Shown one piece after another: positions 1 through 5,571 of a stretch of DNA of 10,670 bases. The notes under the pieces are model-generated. The model worked only from the letters and a program-made list of their open reading frames with translations. It did no database searches and had not been told where the DNA came from. Source of the stretch: Planctomycetaceae bacterium (GTDB lineage: Bacteria > Planctomycetota > Planctomycetia > Pirellulales > UBA1268); assembly GCA_003488325.1 (NCBI GenBank), contig DNLZ01000330.1, positions 743-11,412 on the forward strand, in the 5' to 3' direction. Numbering within the stretch: position 1 is the stretch's first letter; each line of letters opens with the position of its first letter. The position numbers and the translations under genes are program-made.

Positions 1-45
1 TCGACCACTCGCGGCCGGGACCACGACTCGACCACTCGCGGCCGG
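1..45 (+). repeat. Two perfect 18-base direct repeats, period 27, in frame
   Basis: An identical 18-base unit beginning TCGACCACTC occupies 1-18 and 28-45. The 9-base spacer (GACCACGAC) partly echoes the unit. The 27-base period is nine codons, so the oxidoreductase frame stays open and reads RPLAAG-TTT-RPLAAG. More copies may lie left of the window. Confidence 0.85.
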
Positions 46-919
46 CTCTTCGCCGGAGCCTGGCGATCGAAACGATTCCCGCATCGTTTGCCGACTGCTG
101 GTGCTGGCCACGGGTCTCGGCGCCGGCCTGCGAATCGCGGCGGATACCCGGCCGCGGCGAAACCCGGAGCGGGTAGCCGAGGGTGCCGGCATGACACGGG
201 CCCGCGGGCGGCAGCCGTCCGGGGCGGGAGACGGCCGGTTCTCCACCCCGTCGAGCCACGTCGGAGTGGGCACCACGCTCCCGGCCCACGCCGCCGGGCT
301 GCCGCCCGGCGAACTGGCGATGGCCGTGGCCTGCGGGGGCTATTGCGGGATCGTCCGGCTGGAGGATGGACGGATCGACGTCGCGGCGGCCCTCGACCCC
401 TCACTCCTCGCCGGCGGAGGACCGGCCGCTGCCGTGCGGCGGATCCTCGACGCCGCGGCCGGCCCGGCGGTCTGGCTGGACCGGGATGAACTGGCGCGGG
501 CCCACTTCCGCGCCACGCCTCGGCTGTCGCACGTGGCTCCGCTCGTGGCCCACGACACAGGCCGGGTCCTGCGGGTGGGCGACGCGGCCGGGTTCGTGGA
601 GCCTTTCACGGGCGAGGGGATCGGCTGGGCTCTGGCCGGCGGCCGCGTGCTGGCCGACGCGATCGTCGCCGGCAGCGGCGACGAAACCCTCGATCCCGGG
701 GTCGTCGGCGCGGCCTATCGGGCCGGATATGCCGCCGCGGTCGCGGCCCGTCAGGCCCGCTGCGGCCGGGTTGCCCGGTGGCTGCGGTCACCCCGTCTGG
801 TCGCGGGCGCCCTCCGCGCGGCCCGCCTGGCCCCATGGGCGGCCCGCTATGCCGTACCGCTCATCGTCGGGCACAATTCGGAGGCGTCCGATCCCAGGGA
901 AGGGAGAACCCCACGATGA
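2..919 (+). CDS. FAD-dependent oxidoreductase, C-terminal part (5' end outside the window)
   Basis: The frame is open from base 2 to a TGA at 917-919 with no convincing start, so the N-terminus with the FAD-binding GxGxxG lies to the left. Visible family signs are the VLATGLG strand (about 98-118), a central sheet with GGYCGIVRLEDGRIDVAAAL (about 337-396), and the GDAAGFVEPFTGEGIGWAL segment (about 579-635), which is the conserved C-terminal FAD-contacting motif of geranylgeranyl-reductase and PHBH-like flavoproteins. The reaction is probably hydroxylation or reduction of a polyketide or lipid. This is inferred from the ATGA overlap with the type III PKS and from known PKS-flavoprotein pairs such as SrsA/SrsC of Streptomyces, where the flavoprotein oxidises an alkylresorcinol to a quinone. 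Oddities are a tandem RPLAAG repeat at the left edge and an Arg/Gly/Pro-rich stretch (about 130-255) between the ATG motif and SHVGVG. Family call is firm, substrate is not. Confidence 0.8.
   Translation, partial: RPLAAGTTTRPLAAGSSPEPGDRNDSRIVCRLLVLATGLGAGLRIAADTRPRRNPERVAEGAGMTRARGRQPSGAGDGRFSTPSSHVGVGTTLPAHAAGLPPGELAMAVACGGYCGIVRLEDGRIDVAAALDPSLLAGGGPAAAVRRILDAAAGPAVWLDRDELARAHFRATPRLSHVAPLVAHDTGRVLRVGDAAGFVEPFTGEGIGWALAGGRVLADAIVAGSGDETLDPGVVGAAYRAGYAAAVAARQARCGRVARWLRSPRLVAGALRAARLAPWAARYAVPLIVGHNSEASDPREGRTPR
896..906 (+). promoter_or_regulatory. Shine-Dalgarno of the type III PKS
   Basis: A purine-rich stretch (GGGAAGGGAG) lies 9 bases before the ATG at 916, inside the last codons of the flavoprotein gene. 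Together with the ATGA stop/start overlap at 916-919 it fixes the PKS start and predicts translational coupling. Confidence 0.6.
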
Positions 920-2022
920 GCCTCGCGATTCTCGGCATCGGCACGGCCACCCCGCCGCGGCAGATCTGCCAGACCGACGCCGCCCGGCTGGCGGCGGGAT
1001 TCGCCAATGCCGAACCGGGCCACGAGCGGACGCTGGCGGCGATCTACCGCCAGACCCGGATTCGCACCCGCGGCTCCGTGCTCCTCGAGGATCCCGGCGA
1101 GGAGCCCTACCTGCAGACCTTTTTTCCACCGGCCGACGCGGCGCACGACGGCGGACCCACGACGGGTGCTCGGATGGAGCGGTACGCGACCGAGGCCGGC
1201 GCGCTGGCGGTGCACGCCGCCCGCACCGCGATCGATGCCGCAGGCATCCCGCCGGCCTCCATCAGCCACCTCGTCACCTGCTCGTGCACCGGTTTCGTCA
1301 CGCCCGGGGTCGACCTCGAACTCGTCGATGCCCTCGGCCTTCCCGCGGACGTGTCGCGCACGCACGTGGGATTCATGGGGTGTCACGGTGCCTTCAATGC
1401 CCTGCGGGTCGCGGACGCGTTCACGACGGCGAATCCCGAGGCCATCGCGCTCGTGGTCTGCGTGGAACTCTGCAGCCTGCACTTCCAGTACGGCAGCCGG
1501 AGCGATCTGGTCGTCGCGAACAGCATCTTCGCCGACGGGGCCGGAGCGGTCGTCGGCGTGGGTGCCGGGCACGCGGTCCGTCGCGCGGGTCGTCCCTGGC
1601 GCATCGTGCGCCAGTGGTCGCGCATCCTGCCCGACTCGCGCGACGAGATGGGCTGGATCATCGGCGACCACGGCTTCGAGATGAACCTGTCGGCACGCGT
1701 GCCCGCGGTCATCGCCGCCGCGCTCCCGGAGACACTCGCCGATGTTCTGGGGGGTGTCGGGCTGGAGGTTGGGGCCGTTGCCGATTGGGCGGTGCACCCG
1801 GGCGGGCCGCGCATCCTCGCCCGGGTCGAGGAGTCGCTCGCACTCGACCCGCAGGCGCTCGCCGACTCGCAGGCGGTGCTCGCCGAGCATGGCAACATGT
1901 CGAGCGCCACGATCCTCTTCATCCTCGAGCGGGTGCTCGCGGCGGGCGCGGGGCCCTGCGTGGCGATGGCATTCGGACCGGGGCTGACGACGGAACTCGC
2001 GCTCTTCACGCGCGACGCGTGA
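916..2022 (+). CDS. Type III polyketide synthase (chalcone/stilbene synthase family)
   Basis: This 368-residue homodimeric-type ketosynthase has the usual family length. It should extend an acyl-CoA starter with malonyl-CoA and cyclise the chain to a resorcinol or pyrone in the cytosol. The catalytic triad is visible: Cys156 in GFMGCHGAFNALRVADAF, His294 in WAVHPGGPRIL, and Asn327 in EHGNMSSATILFIL. The C-terminal GFGPG-type loop appears as AFGPGLTTE (352-360). HGFEMNLSARVP (252-263) is also family-like. The start is set by the ATGA overlap with the flavoprotein gene and a good Shine-Dalgarno. Starter and product cannot be read from the sequence. An operon with a flavoprotein, as in srs-type clusters, favours a long-chain phenolic lipid or quinone. 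The gene converges on the sugar kinase with 9 bases between the stops. Confidence 0.95.
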   Translation: MSLAILGIGTATPPRQICQTDAARLAAGFANAEPGHERTLAAIYRQTRIRTRGSVLLEDPGEEPYLQTFFPPADAAHDGGPTTGARMERYATEAGALAVHAARTAIDAAGIPPASISHLVTCSCTGFVTPGVDLELVDALGLPADVSRTHVGFMGCHGAFNALRVADAFTTANPEAIALVVCVELCSLHFQYGSRSDLVVANSIFADGAGAVVGVGAGHAVRRAGRPWRIVRQWSRILPDSRDEMGWIIGDHGFEMNLSARVPAVIAAALPETLADVLGGVGLEVGAVADWAVHPGGPRILARVEESLALDPQALADSQAVLAEHGNMSSATILFILERVLAAGAGPCVAMAFGPGLTTELALFTRDA

Positions 2023-2031
2023 GGGACCCGG

Positions 2032-3000
2032 TCACCGGCGCGCAAGGCGGAGCGTCTCTTCGTACGACCGCAGCCCCGCCGTGGCACCGACGCCCGTCAC
2101 GCAGCAGGCGGCCGTGGCCGCGCCAAGCCGGCCGGCCTCGCCGAGCGGCATGCCCCGCAGCAGCCCGGTGATCAGGCCCGCGAGAAACGCGTCGCCCGCT
2201 CCGGTCGTGTCGGCCACCGGGCCCGGAGCCGGTACGCAGGGAATCTCGAGGAGGGCGGGACTCGTCGCCGACTCGGAGAGGATGACGCCACGCGTGCCGA
2301 GCTTCACGCCCACGATGCCCGCGCACCCCGCCTCCCGATACCGGGTGACGATCGCCCGCGGGTCGTCGAGCCCCGTCTGGTGGCTCGCCTCGTCGAAGCT
2401 CGGCACGTAGCAATCGACGTGGCGCAGCGCGGGGGCGACCTGGTCGAGCGAGCCGCCGCTGCCCCCCGTCTCGAGCGCGATGCGGCAGCCCGTCTCCCGC
2501 GCGGCACCGAGCGCCGTGGCCAGGTCGGCCTCGAGCGCGGGCAGCAGGCCGACGTAGCCGACGAGGAGATAGCGGCTGCGCGCGCACAGCCCGTCGTGCC
2601 GCGCGAGGAATCCCGCATCGAGCGCGGCCGGCGCGCCCACGTGGTGCGCGAAGCTGCGTTCACCCGACGGGTCGATCAGGGCGGCGGTCGTGCTCGTGGC
2701 GAGCGTCGGGTGCGTCTCGAGCGCCGTCGCGTCGATCGCCTCGACGGCGACACGATCGCGGATGAGCCGGCCCCACACGTCATCCCCGACGAGGCTCGCC
2801 GCAGCCACCCGCACCCCGAGCCGGCGCATGGCGATGCCGGTGTTGCAGACGATGCCGCCGGTCGTCGCCTCGATCGGCTCGACGTGGAACAGCCGGCCGC
2901 CACCGACCGCGGCCCCGAGCGGCACCGGCCGCACGAGCACGTCCGCCACGCACGTGCCGCAGATCGTGCAGTCGATGTCGCGGGCGGCATCTGGGGACAT
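2032..3000 (-). CDS. PfkB-family carbohydrate (ribokinase-like) kinase
   Basis: A cytosolic ATP-dependent sugar or nucleoside kinase of 322 residues, normal for the family. N-terminal substrate lid: DIDCTICGTCVADVLVRPVP (8-27). PfkB signature 1 region: TGGIVCNTGIAMRRLG (47-62) followed by VGDD. Signature 2: DTTGAGDAF (264-272), with Asp270 as the expected catalytic base and the glycines as the anion hole. I start it at the ATG at 3000 rather than the GTG at 3063. The extra 21 residues are Arg/Pro-rich with no fold signal, and the likely -10 box at 3064-3069 leaves no room for a leader before the GTG. The sugar is unknown. It is divergent from the aldolase-like gene, which suggests a shared pathway or regulator but does not prove it. 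Confidence 0.88.
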   Translation of the reverse strand: MSPDAARDIDCTICGTCVADVLVRPVPLGAAVGGGRLFHVEPIEATTGGIVCNTGIAMRRLGVRVAAASLVGDDVWGRLIRDRVAVEAIDATALETHPTLATSTTAALIDPSGERSFAHHVGAPAALDAGFLARHDGLCARSRYLLVGYVGLLPALEADLATALGAARETGCRIALETGGSGGSLDQVAPALRHVDCYVPSFDEASHQTGLDDPRAIVTRYREAGCAGIVGVKLGTRGVILSESATSPALLEIPCVPAPGPVADTTGAGDAFLAGLITGLLRGMPLGEAGRLGAATAACCVTGVGATAGLRSYEETLRLARR

Positions 3001-3063
3001 GGTCGGCGACGCGTCAGGGGCGGGGGGCCGGCGTCGCTGCGACGGCGCTGCCCGGGTGGCCAC

Positions 3064-3071
3064 AGTGTACC
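3064..3071 (-). promoter_or_regulatory. Putative -10 element (GGTACACT) of the sugar kinase
   Basis: Read on the reverse strand, 3071 to 3064 gives GGTACACT, of the GGTAnnnT type found before other genes here. It would give a leader of about 55-60 bases to the ATG at 3000. No good -35 box is visible, so the call rests on position and recurrence. Confidence 0.35.
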
Positions 3072-3088
3072 GGGCCGCCGCGCGGTAC
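3067..3088. repeat. Inverted repeat GTACCG...CGGTAC between two divergent -10 boxes
   Basis: Six-base arms GTACCG (3067-3072) and CGGTAC (3083-3088) flank a 10-base GC-only centre. Each arm overlaps one of the two divergent -10 candidates, so the symmetry may be no more than two facing promoters. It would also suit a dimeric regulator. Confidence 0.4.
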
Positions 3089-3091
3089 CAT
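3084..3091 (+). promoter_or_regulatory. Putative -10 element (GGTACCAT) of the aldolase-like gene
   Basis: TACCAT at 3086-3091 ends 7 bases before the ATG at 3099. Transcription would start at or within a base or two of the start codon, giving a leaderless mRNA. This fits the absence of any Shine-Dalgarno in front of the gene. No convincing -35 is seen. Confidence 0.4.
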
Positions 3092-3098
3092 CTCGCCC

Positions 3099-4163
3099 AT
3101 GCATACCCGCCATCCCAAATCGCTCGACCTCAAGCTCGCGCGGATCGTCGCCGATCCCTCGTGCCGCGACTTCATCCTCGCCGACGCCAAGGACGCCGAC
3201 ATGGCCTTCGGGCTGGCCGCGCCGGGCCTGCGGCCGGGCGGTGACCCGGCCACCGGCCCCTACCGATCGATCGAGGAGTATCGCGAGAACATCCGCGCGC
3301 TCGTCGCGCAGGGGCTCGTCGACATCATGCTCATGAGCGCGAGCACCAGCGAGGTCCTCGCGATCGAGGAGGGGCTCTTCGTCGCTTCCGCCGTGACCCC
3401 CGCGGTGCGGATGAACGACACGTCCGACATCTGGCTCGCGGCGGGCACGGGGGGCTACCCGCGGGAACCCGCCCTCCCGTTTTCCACGACCACGATCGCC
3501 CAGGCCCGCTGCGGCCGCGTGGACGCCGCGCACGCCGACACGGCCCGGGGCGCGACCCTGGGCCTCTTCTCGCTCACGCTCAACGACGACGCCGCGCTCG
3601 ACCGGGCCATGCTCGCGGCCTATCGCGATTTCCGCATCGACGCGGAGCGGCAGGGCTTTCGCCATTTTCTCGAGGTGTTCTTCCCCAACGCCCTCGGCCG
3701 TGTCCCAGGCCGGGCGAGTGGCGAGCGGCCGCGGGACATCGCACGGTTCCTCGCCGACCACGTCGTGCGCGCGCTGGCCGGCGTGCCGCGCGCGGGCCGA
3801 CCGCTCTTCCTCAAGATCCCCTACCTCGGACCGGCCGTGACCGAGCAGCTCGCCGCGTACGACCGCACGCTGGTGGTGGGCATCCTCGGCGGCGGTGCCG
3901 GCACCACGCACGATGCCTTCGCCCTGCTCGCCGACGCCAAGGCGCACGGCGCGCGTGTCGCGCTCTTCGGACGCAAGATCAACGCCGCCGAGCATCAGCC
4001 CGAGTTCGTCCGCCACCTGCGGGCGGTGGCCGACGGCGAGGTGGATGCCGCGGAGGCGGTGCGCGCCTACCACGGCGCCCTCGCGCGGCTCGGCATCAGG
4101 CCGCACCGCTCGCTCGAGGACGACCTCGCCCGCATGGACACGGCGACCGCGTACGGCGGGTGA
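3099..4163 (+). CDS. Class I aldolase-like protein (FbaB/DhnA/LacD-type barrel), substrate unknown
   Basis: A 354-residue soluble protein I cannot name. The C-terminal half looks like a class I (Schiff-base) TIM-barrel aldolase of the DhnA/FbaB kind. PLFLKIPYLGP (235-245) matches the strand carrying the Schiff-base lysine (Lys239 here). VVGILGGGAGTTHDAF (259-274) matches the phosphate-binding glycine loop. ALFGRKIN (288-295) resembles the GRNI strand, and the following helix with VADGEVDAAEAV is typical of the family C-terminus. The N-terminal half (DFILADAKDADMAFG, 24-38; GLVDIMLMSAS, 72-82) fits early barrel strands. There is no Shine-Dalgarno; the start is the only ATG near the -10 box and gives a compact N-terminus. 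It diverges from a PfkB kinase, and kinase-plus-aldolase pairs are common in sugar catabolism. Fold moderately supported, activity inferred. Confidence 0.6.
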   Translation: MHTRHPKSLDLKLARIVADPSCRDFILADAKDADMAFGLAAPGLRPGGDPATGPYRSIEEYRENIRALVAQGLVDIMLMSASTSEVLAIEEGLFVASAVTPAVRMNDTSDIWLAAGTGGYPREPALPFSTTTIAQARCGRVDAAHADTARGATLGLFSLTLNDDAALDRAMLAAYRDFRIDAERQGFRHFLEVFFPNALGRVPGRASGERPRDIARFLADHVVRALAGVPRAGRPLFLKIPYLGPAVTEQLAAYDRTLVVGILGGGAGTTHDAFALLADAKAHGARVALFGRKINAAEHQPEFVRHLRAVADGEVDAAEAVRAYHGALARLGIRPHRSLEDDLARMDTATAYGG

Positions 4164-4179
4164 GCGTCTCGCGCCGCCT

Positions 4180-4199
4180 CGCGGCACACGAATGCCGCG
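4180..4199 (+). terminator. Possible terminator hairpin after the aldolase-like gene
   Basis: CGCGGCA (4180-4186) pairs perfectly with TGCCGCG (4193-4199) around a 6-base CACGAA loop, starting 16 bases after the stop. The stem is strong but no T-run follows, so this is either a non-canonical terminator or an mRNA 3' stabiliser. Confidence 0.35.
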
Positions 4200-4436
4200 T
4201 CGTCAAGGGACTGCGGACGCCGCGCGCCGGTTTTTCGCGCACGCGACGCCGGATCGCGCGGACGGCGCGCGAGGCGCCGTGCGGGCGTCGGGTATGGGTT
4301 TCTCCGCCGATGCGGCGCCGCGTGCGGCAGCTGCAGGATCTCGGTGGCGACGGTCGATTCCCCTTCCCGGTCCCGCGCGTGGGCTGCCCGCCCGCGCACG
4401 GAGACCGCTCGTCGTGTCCGTTTCCCCTCTCTCGTG

Positions 4437-4442
4437 CAGGAG
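4437..4442 (+). promoter_or_regulatory. Shine-Dalgarno of the small secreted protein
   Basis: CAGGAG sits 6 bases before the ATG at 4449. It decides against the in-frame ATG at 4344, which would place 35 Arg-rich residues in front of the signal peptide. Confidence 0.65.
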
Positions 4443-4448
4443 TCTCCC

Positions 4449-4631
4449 ATGCAGCGCATGCTCTTCGTGATGGCGGTCGTGTCGACCCTCGTGCTTTCCT
4501 CGTTCGCGTCGGCTGCCGATGCCCCCGCGAATCGTGCCCAGGTCAACGGGGCGCGCAAGGGTCCGGTCGCCAAGCTGATCGAGCTCGAGAGGCGGAAGAA
4601 CGAGTGGCTGCGGCAGCAGTTCGGCCGCTGA
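4449..4631 (+). CDS. Small secreted protein of 60 residues with R/K/W-rich C-terminus
   Basis: It begins with a clear Sec signal peptide: MQRMLF, a hydrophobic core running to about residue 19, then ASA, with likely cleavage after residue 22. The mature part is only about 38 residues. It is a flexible ADAPANRAQVNG linker followed by a charged predicted amphipathic helix, KLIELERRKNEWLRQQFGR (42-60), with net positive charge. No cysteine and no membrane anchor remain after processing, so it should be periplasmic or extracellular. I have an impression of similar signal-peptide proteins with a LERRKNxWL tail in other planctomycetes, but I know of no assigned function. It is flanked by intergenic stretches of 285 and 249 bases and is probably its own transcription unit. 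A strong Shine-Dalgarno fixes the start. Confidence 0.75.
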   Translation: MQRMLFVMAVVSTLVLSSFASAADAPANRAQVNGARKGPVAKLIELERRKNEWLRQQFGR

Positions 4632-4880
4632 GCCGGGGCGGCCCGCCTCCCGTCGCGACGAGACAGCGTCCGACGGCATGGCCGGCCGTGCCGGGCGGCG
4701 AGCCGCCGCCATGCTGCTGCGATCGACCGACGTCCCACTCCTCGGCAGCCGCGAGGACCCACACAATCTGGTAGGCGCCCGGGCGGCGCGGCCAGCCTGC
4801 ACCAGCGGGCCGGCCCGCCGCCCGGCTCGTTTCGTGCCTCGCCGGGCTGCCGACCTCACGCGTTCCACCAGAGAGCGTCC
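4632..4880. other. Intergenic region, 249 bases
   Basis: Apart from the two stems at 4676-4708 nothing firm is seen. GGTAGGCG at 4770-4777 resembles the -10 element before other genes here but lacks the final T. It could mark a weak promoter for the gene at 4881. Confidence 0.4.
4676..4708. repeat. Two adjacent inverted repeats downstream of the small secreted protein
   Basis: GGCATGGC and GCCGTGCC (4676-4693) form a near-perfect palindrome with one G-T wobble. Immediately after it, GGCGGC and GCCGCC (4695-4708) form a second short stem. No T-run follows. They may end or stabilise the short transcript, or may be incidental in such GC-rich sequence. Confidence 0.3.
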
Positions 4881-5498
4881 ATGCGACCGACCTCCCGCCG
4901 CTGGATCGACGGTCTGCGCGAGACCGTCGCCGAGGCTCGCGCGGCCCGACCGCTGCCCGACCTCTCGGCCCCGTCCGCGGCCCTCGCCGCGGAACGCATG
5001 ATCCTCGCCACCCGACTGACCGCGTGGCTCGCCGGCATCGACGCCCTCGCAGCGGCACGTCGTGCCCGGACGGACACCGCCGCCGACCCGGATGCCGTCA
5101 TCGTGCTCTCGACGAGCCCGGTCGGGATCGTCGCCGCGGCCGACCTCCTCGATCCGCGTGGCGGCCCCTTCGCGGGCCTGGGCTCCCGGATCGAGCCGGT
5201 GACCGAGCTGGAGTACCGCCGCTGGTGCATGCGGGCACCCGACGAGGCATGCGTTGCCCATGTCATCCTGTGGAACTGGCTGAAGACGCGCGTGCCCGAG
5301 CAGCGTCACGCCGAGTTCGCGCGCCATCCGCTCGGCCCGCACGAGGCCTACTGGCTGCATCGCACCGGCGTGACCGGGGCGGGTGACGCCGATCGCCGCG
5401 AGAGCCACCTCTGGAAATGGAACGGCCGGCACGCGAGCCTTCTCGAGCCCTTCGTGACCGAGGTGATCACCGGCCGGGCCGCGCGGGACGACCGCTGA
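4881..5498 (+). CDS. Conserved-looking protein of unknown function (205 residues)
   Basis: I do not recognise this protein. It has no signal peptide or membrane segment. Residues 1-65 look helical and Ala/Arg-rich. VIVLSTSPVGIVAAADLLD (73-91) is a plausible strand-turn-helix. The C-terminal half is rich in aromatics and His, with ELEYRRWCMRAPDEACVAH (109-127), ILWNWLK (129-135), PHEAYWLHR (153-161) and ESHLWKWNGRH (174-184). The density of W, Y and H suggests a folded domain that may bind a ligand or protein, but no catalytic motif is identifiable. The opposite-strand frame is also open, so reality rests on the amino-acid composition, the plausible ATG and the fit between its neighbours. The Shine-Dalgarno is weak (AGAGAG, about 6 bases before the ATG). 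It ends 73 bases before the dehydrogenase operon, which has its own promoter. Confidence 0.65.
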   Translation: MRPTSRRWIDGLRETVAEARAARPLPDLSAPSAALAAERMILATRLTAWLAGIDALAAARRARTDTAADPDAVIVLSTSPVGIVAAADLLDPRGGPFAGLGSRIEPVTELEYRRWCMRAPDEACVAHVILWNWLKTRVPEQRHAEFARHPLGPHEAYWLHRTGVTGAGDADRRESHLWKWNGRHASLLEPFVTEVITGRAARDDR

Positions 5499-5510
5499 GC
5501 CGCGGGACGA

Positions 5511-5539
5511 TTGCGATTTCGCCCGCAAGGCGGTAGGGT
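5511..5539 (+). promoter_or_regulatory. Sigma70-like promoter of the dehydrogenase/kinase operon
   Basis: TTGCGA (5511-5516) and TAGGGT (5534-5539) are separated by an optimal 17 bases, and the -10 is extended by GG (GGTAGGGT). The start point should fall near 5546, leaving a leader of about 25 bases to the ATG at 5572. The flanking bases (TTGCGATTTC) are A/T-rich for this window. It is the best promoter seen here. Confidence 0.55.
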
Positions 5540-5571
5540 TCCCGCATCGTCCGGCCCGCCCGTCGAGCCCC

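Larger units (their letters stand above)
4164..4448. other. Intergenic region, 285 bases
   Basis: No credible gene is seen. It holds the hairpin at 4180-4199 and a GGTATGGGTT string at 4291-4300 that loosely resembles the GGTAGGGTT promoter element before the dehydrogenase operon and could serve the small secreted protein. Open frames cross it on both strands, as expected from its GC content. Confidence 0.5.

Noticed and set aside
1..45. Left-edge repeats as a CRISPR array or attachment site
   Set aside because: There are only two 18-base copies with a 9-base spacer, inside an open coding frame and with no integrase or cas gene nearby.
101..103. GTG at 101 as start of the flavoprotein
   Set aside because: It lies inside the conserved VLATGLG strand, and the frame is open to the window edge. 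The real start must be upstream.
2024..2042. CCGGTCACCGG symmetry between the convergent PKS and kinase stops as a terminator
   Set aside because: The 5-base arms around a single base cannot form a hairpin loop.
366..2171. Long forward open frame of 601 codons across the flavoprotein and PKS
   Set aside because: It is Arg/Pro/Ser-rich with no motif and overlaps two recognisable genes in another frame. Long frames of this sort are expected in DNA this GC-rich.
3001..3063. GTG at 3063 as start of the PfkB kinase
   Set aside because: It adds 21 Arg/Pro-rich residues before the conserved N-terminus and abuts the probable -10 box.
2676..4187. Long reverse-strand open frame opposite the aldolase-like gene
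   Set aside because: Low-complexity Arg/Gly/Glu-rich composition with no domain. It also runs into the N-terminal part of the reverse kinase in another frame.
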